NCBI GenBank assembly: GCA_001839685.1
Contig: MLAK01000363.1
Location: 102,872-120,187 of the forward strand
Reading direction: 5' to 3'
From: Tritrichomonas foetus
Lineage: Eukaryota > Parabasalia > Tritrichomonadida > Tritrichomonadidae
Length of the DNA stretch: 17,316 nt
Below are positions 6,918 through 13,111 of this stretch, piece after piece. A model generated the notes under the pieces. The model made no database searches, had not been told where the DNA came from, and saw nothing but the letters and a program-made list of their open reading frames with translations. Position numbers and translations under genes: made by a program. Positions within the stretch are counted from its first letter, which is position 1; each line of letters starts with the position of its first letter.

Positions 6918-7563
6918 TCATAATTGGAATGGGATATTTTTAATAATTTTAGCTTTTCGAATTCCTATGGGATCAATCTCTGGAATAAAGGTATACCTTT
7001 ACTCTCCGACAACATCAGTATTTATATATCCATTACTGAGATCATGCACATGATCAGTGTTATAACCGTAGGAATCCAATTTGGTTTGCATGCAGTCATT
7101 TTGACAATTTTGATAACTTTCTCAGCAATATCATGAAAGCATTAGCAAATATCTATCTTCACTAATGGCGAAATTCTACTGACGATACCGAATCAAATGA
7201 ATATATGATGAGCAAATATTTATAAAAAGACGAAATGTTTCCCGGTGAATTTCGAAGGAACGCCTTCCATCTTTGTTGCAGATTTTTTCTTCATTCTGCT
7301 TTGATCTCATGCTCACCAATATGAAAAAGATTTTGTCAGAAGCATTTACATTCTGTCAGAATCAAAAAATGATGTGATGAATTCCAAAAATTAAATTCCA
7401 CAATCACAGCTTTTAGAAGGTGTTTTCATTCACAGCCAACTGTTTCACAAGCAGAAGTTTTTATTTTAAGATAGGCTTTTGGAGCATCAGAGAAATTCAT
7501 GAGATTGAACAAAATCCTATCAAAATCATTGATTTTATGTGATCCCTTAACGTATTCAAACAT
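6918..7563 (-). pseudogene. decayed gene, two overlapping reading frames
   Basis: On the minus strand a frame begins with ATG at 7563 (MFEYVKGSHKINDFDRI), meets a TGA at 7428-7426 and continues protein-like to 7336. A second frame, reached by a shift near 7340-7355, then runs to 6918 with four internal stops (7178, 7133, 7124, 7001, giving the first base of each). It includes the pieces VSMRSKQNEEKICNKDGRR, LDSYGYNTDHVHDLSNGY and RYTFIPEIDPIGIRKAKI. The second frame alone spans 145 codons, where about twelve stops would be expected by chance. The interval also looks less AT-rich than the flanking spacers. Together these suggest a gene inactivated by one frameshift and several nonsense changes. 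I do not recognise the family. The 70-codon plus-strand frame at 6924-7136 is its antisense shadow. Confidence 0.45.
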
Positions 7564-7711
7564 CATTTTCAAAATTTATTTGGCTATTCAATGAATGTAT
7601 TCAACCATATATACATTTAAAAAATGCATCAGTAAATGATTTGAAAAGAGGAATACTATTTCAAATTTTAATAAAAAGAAAATCAATAATCCCAATTATT
7701 GAAAAAAATTA
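7564..7711. other. upstream region of the LRR-PP2C gene
   Basis: AT-rich, with no TCAYW motif close to the start codon; TCAAT at 7683 is the nearest loose match, about 29 nt before the ATG. A run of A precedes the start (GAAAAAAATTA). Confidence 0.3.
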
Positions 7712-10396
7712 ATGATGCTTCGATTTCTCAAGAAAAAGTCTCCAAGGAAAGAGACTGTATTTCTTGACCCAGTAGATATGGATTTTTTCAACAACCCTCA
7801 GCTCACATCCATCGATATTCACGCAAAAAACGTCAGTACGATACCGATAACTAATTCCGATTTGGTTAATCGGATAACAAAAGTTCGGATGGTAAATTGT
7901 CAACTCTACCAATTACCAATTGGATTCAATGGACTCGTTAATCTAACCCATATCGAACTCCTCGAGAATAATTTTACCTCATTCGATCGAAATACTTTTA
8001 TTTCGTTTCAAAAACTCACAACTCTCGATTTAACAGCAAACAAATTGGTAAACTTAAATTGCGATTTACCAGAAACTTTAATGACGTTAGATGTATCCTA
8101 TAATTATAATTTTAATATTCGCTCAGTTTGGCTAAACAAACTTCCCTATTTAAAAGTATTGAAAATGACGCACTGTAATATTTCCGAAGTGCCAAAAGAA
8201 AAGCCATCATTTTTGATGTCACTCCGATCACTTTTTTTAGACGGCAACAGTCTGACTGAATTTCCAGTGTTGATTCCTGAGTTTCCCATATTAGAAGAAA
8301 TCTCACTATTTGGAAATAAAATTGAAAAAATGCTGGACGTAGATTTTCCTCAGAATTTTAAAACAGTGAATTTGTATTATAATAATTTTCAAACTTTTGA
8401 GTTCACTCATACATTAAAAGCACAATCATTTAATATGAATGCTAATCCAATGACTGATTTCCCTCTTTATGTTCTTCAAATTGAGGGATTAAAAGCTTTA
8501 TACCTTGCGAAATGTGAAATTTCTGGAAAATTAGATTTTTCAGTCCCTCCAACAGTTGGATTTCTTGATTTGTCTAATAATCAAATTCAAAGGTTATCCG
8601 AAAGGTTTGTTTATTCTTTAATTAATGTGTCTTTATTAAATCTTTCCAATAATTTGCTTGAAAACATTCCAGATTGTATTAACACAAATTGCTATCTGAA
8701 TCGTTTATTTATCGATTCGAATAAACTCGTTGAATTCCCACAAAGTTTTTATGATAACTGTACTGGGCTCGAGCATCTATCAGCATCTTTCAACAAACTT
8801 AGAGAATTGAAGCCATTTAATTTCCCACGCCTTCATTTCATAGATTTGTCATTTAACGATTTAACTGAAATTCCAGATTCTTTTATGAAATGTTCAATTT
8901 TATCAGAAATCAATTTGTCCTTCAACAAATTAACAGATCTACCAAAATCATTAGCTGCTTGCCGAAAGATGATGTTTGTTACATTAAATGGAAACGAATT
9001 TATTACCCTTCCTCGTTGTATTCTTGGATTTTCACAAATAAAAACATTATGTTTAGCTAAAAACAAACTCACAGCACTTCCTGGTTCACTTGGTGCTTTT
9101 TACTTTTTGAAAACTTTAGATTTGTCATGTAATCATTTTCAAATTTTTCCTGAACTAATTGGTAATTTAAGAGGCTTACGTTTTCTGTCGCTAAGCCATA
9201 ATGCAATCTCAGAAATTCCCGAAAATTTCCGATTCCCCGAAAACTTAATCAATCTTGATTTTTCTTTCAATTTATTAACAAAATTTGATTTTGAACTGCC
9301 TTCAGCAACTTCAATTAATTTGGACTATAATCTTTTAACGACTTTTGATTTCAATCTTGCCAAAAAAGCTCATTTCCTTAGTTTAAACAACAATCAAATC
9401 AATTTCAATTTTATTCAAACTCTTGAAACAATTTGTTCCATGCCCGATTTACAATGTTTTGAGTTTTATAACAATTTGACCGAAATTAATGAAATACCAC
9501 CAACAAAAGTCCATATTTTATCAGATTATAATTGTAGAATGCCAATTAGATTCGGCGTAGGCTATTCAGCAACGATGGGAGAACGTCCAACAATGGAAGA
9601 TTCAATCACCATTACCTCCTTTGACGATAAGCATTGCATGTTTGGTGTTTTTGATGGGCATACTGGAAATGTTTCTTCTTCTTCTTCAGCATCATGCATT
9701 GTAAATGAAATTAAATCTATCATTGAACTCGAAGACAGTCTTCTCCCAAATGGCTTTGCTGAATGCTTTACACGCGTTAATCAAAAACTCAAATCAATTA
9801 ATGTTACAGATGGTTCAACAGCTGCTGTTGCATTCTTTAGAGAAAATAAATGCTATATTTCTGGTGTTGGTGATTCAAGAATCGTTCGAGTGAAAAAAGA
9901 AGGATGTCAAAGGATGACTACTGATTATAAACCATTGAATCGTCCTGAATTTGAGAGATTAAGGGAATGTGGGCTTGGTGTTAACACTGAAGGTCGAATA
10001 AATCGCAAACTTGCAGTTGCTCGTGCACTTGGCGATTTTTGGATTGGCGACGGAATTTTTGTATGTCCTGAAGTTTCCCAATTTGAAATTGATAATGAAG
10101 ATCTTGCTTTAATCATAGCATGCGATGGATTATGGGATGTTTTTACTGATGAAGAAGCAAGTTCAATTGTAAGAAAATCTCAAAACGCAGCAGATGCAGC
10201 AACAGCTTTAAAAAGTATCGCTTTTGCACTTGGTTCGAAAGATAATATTAGTGTGATTATTGTTGATTTGAATCCAGAACCAGGAAATGAAGGTTATCCA
10301 ACTAAAAACACTGTTGAATTAATTGAAACTGTACACGAAGAACATGAGCAAGCAATTATAATTGATCTTCCAACCCCAAGAAGACGAAGAACTTGA
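7712..10396 (+). CDS. leucine-rich repeat / PP2C-type Ser/Thr phosphatase
   Basis: An 894-residue protein. A basic N terminus (RFLKKKSPRKE) leads into roughly twenty LRRs (about 30-600) of 21-24 residues with the LxxLxLSxNxLxxIP pattern, for example FLDLSNNQIQRL and EINLSFNKLTDLPKSL. A complete PP2C domain follows (about 612-850): GERPTMEDS (E629, D630), FGVFDGHTG (D648), DGSTAAVAFF, GDSR (720-723), LAVARALGD, CDGLWD (804-809, D805) and KDNISVIIV (D844). All usual metal-binding acids are present, so an active Mn/Mg-dependent Ser/Thr phosphatase is expected. The tail ends in PRRRRT. The LRR-PP2C order is that of PHLPP phosphatases and of yeast adenylyl cyclase, but there is no PH, kinase, cyclase or membrane segment. 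The LRRs probably choose substrates or location. A five-serine run follows the DGHTG loop. The first of two adjacent ATGs is used. Confidence 0.95.
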   Translation: MMLRFLKKKSPRKETVFLDPVDMDFFNNPQLTSIDIHAKNVSTIPITNSDLVNRITKVRMVNCQLYQLPIGFNGLVNLTHIELLENNFTSFDRNTFISFQKLTTLDLTANKLVNLNCDLPETLMTLDVSYNYNFNIRSVWLNKLPYLKVLKMTHCNISEVPKEKPSFLMSLRSLFLDGNSLTEFPVLIPEFPILEEISLFGNKIEKMLDVDFPQNFKTVNLYYNNFQTFEFTHTLKAQSFNMNANPMTDFPLYVLQIEGLKALYLAKCEISGKLDFSVPPTVGFLDLSNNQIQRLSERFVYSLINVSLLNLSNNLLENIPDCINTNCYLNRLFIDSNKLVEFPQSFYDNCTGLEHLSASFNKLRELKPFNFPRLHFIDLSFNDLTEIPDSFMKCSILSEINLSFNKLTDLPKSLAACRKMMFVTLNGNEFITLPRCILGFSQIKTLCLAKNKLTALPGSLGAFYFLKTLDLSCNHFQIFPELIGNLRGLRFLSLSHNAISEIPENFRFPENLINLDFSFNLLTKFDFELPSATSINLDYNLLTTFDFNLAKKAHFLSLNNNQINFNFIQTLETICSMPDLQCFEFYNNLTEINEIPPTKVHILSDYNCRMPIRFGVGYSATMGERPTMEDSITITSFDDKHCMFGVFDGHTGNVSSSSSASCIVNEIKSIIELEDSLLPNGFAECFTRVNQKLKSINVTDGSTAAVAFFRENKCYISGVGDSRIVRVKKEGCQRMTTDYKPLNRPEFERLRECGLGVNTEGRINRKLAVARALGDFWIGDGIFVCPEVSQFEIDNEDLALIIACDGLWDVFTDEEASSIVRKSQNAADAATALKSIAFALGSKDNISVIIVDLNPEPGNEGYPTKNTVELIETVHEEHEQAIIIDLPTPRRRRT

Positions 10397-10567
10397 ATTT
10401 TTTTACCTTATTTTCGTTTTCCAATTTCTATTTTCGAGTGAAAGAGCTCTAAAATGAAAGACAGGTTTTCATGAATCATTTCACTTATTGATAAGGTCTA
10501 TTGACCAAAATTCTGTTTCATTTTTTCCTTCCATTTTAAGATATGTTTTAATCATGTCCAAAAGTTA

Positions 10568-10587
10568 AATTATTATTATTATTATTT
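10568..10587. repeat. ATT trinucleotide microsatellite
   Basis: About six perfect ATT units in the 3' flank of the phosphatase gene. Confidence 0.85.
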
Positions 10588-10649
10588 GGAGTACTAATTT
10601 AAAATTGTTGCGGTTCTTTAAAAAATTGTTTTGTTTAAATATTAAGTAT

Positions 10650-10650
<1 letters not shown>

Positions 10651-10706
<56 letters not shown>
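10651..10706. repeat. homopolymer of 56 thymines
   Basis: An uninterrupted run of 56 T on the plus strand (poly-A on the minus strand), preceded by TTAAGTATG and followed directly by a GT run. The exact length is unreliable in any assembly because of sequencing slippage. Confidence 0.97.
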
Positions 10707-10719
<13 letters not shown>

Positions 10720-10730
10720 TGTGTGCGTGT
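10707..10730. repeat. GT dinucleotide microsatellite
   Basis: Nine perfect GT units directly follow the T tract, then GCGTGT, then ATATGT. The compound T-run plus GT-run is a typical slippage-prone microsatellite. Confidence 0.95.
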
Positions 10731-10826
10731 ATATGTATTTCACATTTGTATTCATTATTTGTAATTTGAATTTTCTATAATCTATATTATCAACTTTATA
10801 ATAAAAGTTTATATTAGTCTTCATTA

Positions 10827-11162
10827 ATGACACATACATCGGTATTACGACCAAAATTGAAGCCAGAAATTCACACTAGCCTTGAGAATTGAACAAATAT
10901 GTTAGTGATCTTTTTCATGTTTGATAGTAATGCAGAGTCATATCATTATATAGCCGATAACAATAGTTTTGATTCGTTCAAACATATTCATAATAATTTT
11001 TCAATGGAGGTGTTTTCGGTGGAAAATCTCGAAACATAATATATATTTAATGGTGATTATAATATTCAATGTGAAAATTTTAATGGTTTTTGTAGAGACC
11101 ACAGTCCAACTCTGAGAGATTGAATTTTGGTGTCAGAAAACATTTGTGATATACCCAAATAA
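10827..11162 (+). pseudogene. decayed gene with preserved start
   Basis: From the ATG at 10827 (start MTHTSVLRPKLKPEIHT) one plus-strand frame reads as protein for 111 codons to a TAA at 11160-11162. It has three internal stops (TGA 10890-10892, TAA 11037-11039, TGA 11121-11123). Pieces include MFDSNAESYHYIADNN, FSMEVFSVENLET and GFCRDHSPTLRD. No shift of frame is needed across the whole span, which suggests fairly recent inactivation by point changes. A TCATTA, matching the trichomonad initiator, touches the ATG. Family not recognised. Confidence 0.48.
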
Positions 11163-11321
11163 TTTCAGAAGATAGTTGGCTAGTAATTGAAAGCAATACT
11201 CTACATTATTTGAAATCAATCGGTTATTCACATTTTTTTTCTATGCACATGAAAAAAAATCGATTGAAGTTATAAAATTTGAAAGAAAACAAAATAAAAT
11301 AAAAAAATCACGAAAATAAAA
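11163..11321. other. upstream region of the CNBD channel gene
   Basis: AT-rich leader with A-rich runs just before the start codon. A TCACG at 11308 is only a loose initiator match. Confidence 0.3.
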
Positions 11322-12890
11322 ATGAACGATGAAGACGAGCAAAGCATAGAGCTCTCTTTAATTAGTGACAAATCCAATCCGAACAACTTATATTCGTCTT
11401 TCATGAAGTCGACAATGAGACAAAAATTCATGTTTACACATTTATCAAAATATCGGCGAATTTGGGAATATTTTATCGAATTGTTATGCTTTGTTGCATT
11501 CTTTGAATATACATTTTTTGTTATTTTCTACAAATATTTCAATACAGCCAATTACATTCCATTCATAATATTTGATCTTCTCTGCATGCTCGATCTCTTT
11601 GTAAATCTGCGAACCATCATTTCCCAAAGAGGAAAGATCATTGCTGACCCCAAAAGAATACTTCGAGTTAATGGAATACATTCTGTTGTTTGTCAATTTT
11701 TTGGAAGTATACCTTTAAGCTGGATTGGCATTAGTATCCAAAATCAAATTGTTTATGGAATCCTGGGTGCCTTTAAAGTATTCAGACTACAGCGAGCAAA
11801 CCAGGCATATCAAACAACAAGGAAAAATTTGGCTTATCCAACAAAATTTTCCACACTGTATGGAATTGTACTTTTGTGGTTTATTATTGTCCACTTTTTT
11901 GCATGCCTTTTCTATCTTTGCGCAGTCAAGGAAGGAATTCCTAATTCTTGGATCGCTTTCCTTGAATGGGACAAACTGTCACCACCTAAACAATATGTTG
12001 TTTCCTTCTATTTTGTAATGACAACAGTCACTTGTATAGGAACTGGTGATGTTTCTGGTTTAACTTCAAATGAAAGAATTCTTGTCATTTTTATTCAACT
12101 TATTGGTGTTTTGATAAAAGCAGTTGTCTTTGGTTTGATGGTGAGATTTTTGTATGATCCGCTTGGTTCTGGATTCAAAAAAGATTTTAAAGTATTAAAA
12201 GATTTCATGGATTTCAAACATTTGCCTAGTTCTTTGCGAATGGAAATCCTTCATTATTTTCAAGATAAATTTACAGCTAATCATGGAACAGGTGATCCGA
12301 AAGAAGTTATGAAATTTATTCCAGAAACTGTGAAAAATCATTTAAAAAGAGATATGACTCGTGTGTGTCTAAGCCAAATTTCAATGCTTCATATTGCAAA
12401 AGAAAAACTGACAAACGGTTTCGTGAATTCAATGAAGCCAATTACTTTCGTTCCAGGTGATGTGATTTTTAATGAAGGTGATGTAGTTCCTGCTTTATAT
12501 TTATTTAAAAGAGGTATTGTACAATTAATCGACAATCGTAGTAATGTGTTTGCGACGAATAATTGTGATAAAGGATTAGTCTTTGGTGAATTAGAATTGC
12601 TTATTGATTCACCACGCGAAATGAAAGTTGTTGCAATGACGTATGTTGATGGTTGGGTTTTAACCAGAAATGATCTGAAAATCAATATGAAGTATCAAAT
12701 GGAAATAAGAAAAGAACTTCTTCGAGTAGCTAGAGAAGTGTTTCCCAGGTATGTGAAAGAAATCGAAATGAATTTCCCTGCAATTACGAAAAAAACAAGA
12801 AAAAGAAGCGCACTTCAACCAATTCCTGATGATATTTATGATGATGATGATGATGTTATTAATGCTGAACAAAATCAAACAAATGAATGA
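11322..12890 (+). CDS. cyclic-nucleotide-binding-domain voltage-gated-like ion channel (HCN/CNG/EAG superfamily)
   Basis: A 522-residue protein with the superfamily layout. Probable segments: S1 about 47-71; S2 about 78-99 ending DLFVNLRT; S3 about 113-135; S4 about 140-160 with three basic residues spaced by three (K152, R155, R158); S5 about 176-201; pore helix and filter 222-245; S6 about 250-280. Then a helical C-linker (about 285-370) and a CNBD (about 371-455) whose phosphate-binding cassette reads FGELELLIDSPRE (421-433) with the key G, E and R (R432), so cAMP or cGMP binding is plausible. The selectivity filter reads C-I-G-T-G-D (238-243). The first part is like HCN channels (CIGYG), but Tyr/Phe is replaced by Thr. 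The S4 is weakly charged. The acidic tail ends with a run of Asp. The length is short for HCN, with little N-terminal domain. The protein acts in a membrane as a presumed tetramer. The start fits the ATG at 11322. Confidence 0.93.
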   Translation: MNDEDEQSIELSLISDKSNPNNLYSSFMKSTMRQKFMFTHLSKYRRIWEYFIELLCFVAFFEYTFFVIFYKYFNTANYIPFIIFDLLCMLDLFVNLRTIISQRGKIIADPKRILRVNGIHSVVCQFFGSIPLSWIGISIQNQIVYGILGAFKVFRLQRANQAYQTTRKNLAYPTKFSTLYGIVLLWFIIVHFFACLFYLCAVKEGIPNSWIAFLEWDKLSPPKQYVVSFYFVMTTVTCIGTGDVSGLTSNERILVIFIQLIGVLIKAVVFGLMVRFLYDPLGSGFKKDFKVLKDFMDFKHLPSSLRMEILHYFQDKFTANHGTGDPKEVMKFIPETVKNHLKRDMTRVCLSQISMLHIAKEKLTNGFVNSMKPITFVPGDVIFNEGDVVPALYLFKRGIVQLIDNRSNVFATNNCDKGLVFGELELLIDSPREMKVVAMTYVDGWVLTRNDLKINMKYQMEIRKELLRVAREVFPRYVKEIEMNFPAITKKTRKRSALQPIPDDIYDDDDDVINAEQNQTNE

Positions 12891-13108
12891 TATTTTTGCC
12901 TTAATATTATTTATTTAATGTTATTTACTTTTGAAATTAAACGTAAATTGCTAACTGCTTATTTATCTTTTTATAACTTGATATTCAGGGTTTGGTATTC
13001 AATTGTTAATCTTGGAAAAATAAGAATTGAAGAAAAAAATTCATACAAATTAATATTTACATAACAAAAACATCATATATATATATTTGAATAGATTCTG
13101 TCATCATT
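12891..13108. other. convergent intergenic spacer
   Basis: A 218-bp gap between the 3' ends of the channel gene (+) and CFAP58 (-). It is AT-rich with a short AT run near 13076-13086. Nothing else seen. Confidence 0.6.
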
Positions 13109-13111
13109 TTA
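13108..13111 (-). terminator. TAAA overlapping the CFAP58 stop
   Basis: The stop TAA is followed by A. This is the same possible polyadenylation arrangement as in the CapZ beta and ankyrin genes. Confidence 0.35.

Larger units (their letters stand above)
10397..10826. other. 3' flank of LRR-PP2C with simple repeats
   Basis: This contains the 3' UTR of the phosphatase gene, a short ATT run, the 56-base T tract and the GT run, all described separately. No gene is seen. An open frame on the minus strand near 10642-10854 is produced by the homopolymer and is not credible. Confidence 0.6.

Noticed and set aside
6924..7136. 70-codon plus-strand ORF with a hydrophobic segment
   Set aside because: The minus strand gives more varied protein text over a longer range, so this is read as its shadow.
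7340..7563. BspA-like leucine-rich repeat relic
   Set aside because: One segment (ETVGCE...LLKAVIVE) loosely fits the BspA pattern, but there is no repeated IPxSVxxIGxxAF motif on either strand.
10642..10854. Minus-strand ORF ending in poly-lysine
   Set aside because: Created by the 56-base homopolymer and GT run; not a gene.
10651..10860. Poly-A tail of a retroposed transcript in minus orientation
   Set aside because: No target-site duplication and no recognisable cDNA body on the minus strand next to the A run.
7712..12890. LRR-PP2C and CNBD channel as one cAMP signalling module
   Set aside because: They are same-strand neighbours but separated by 925 bp with a relic and microsatellites. 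There is no cyclase in either, and parabasalid genes are generally transcribed singly, so adjacency alone is not evidence.
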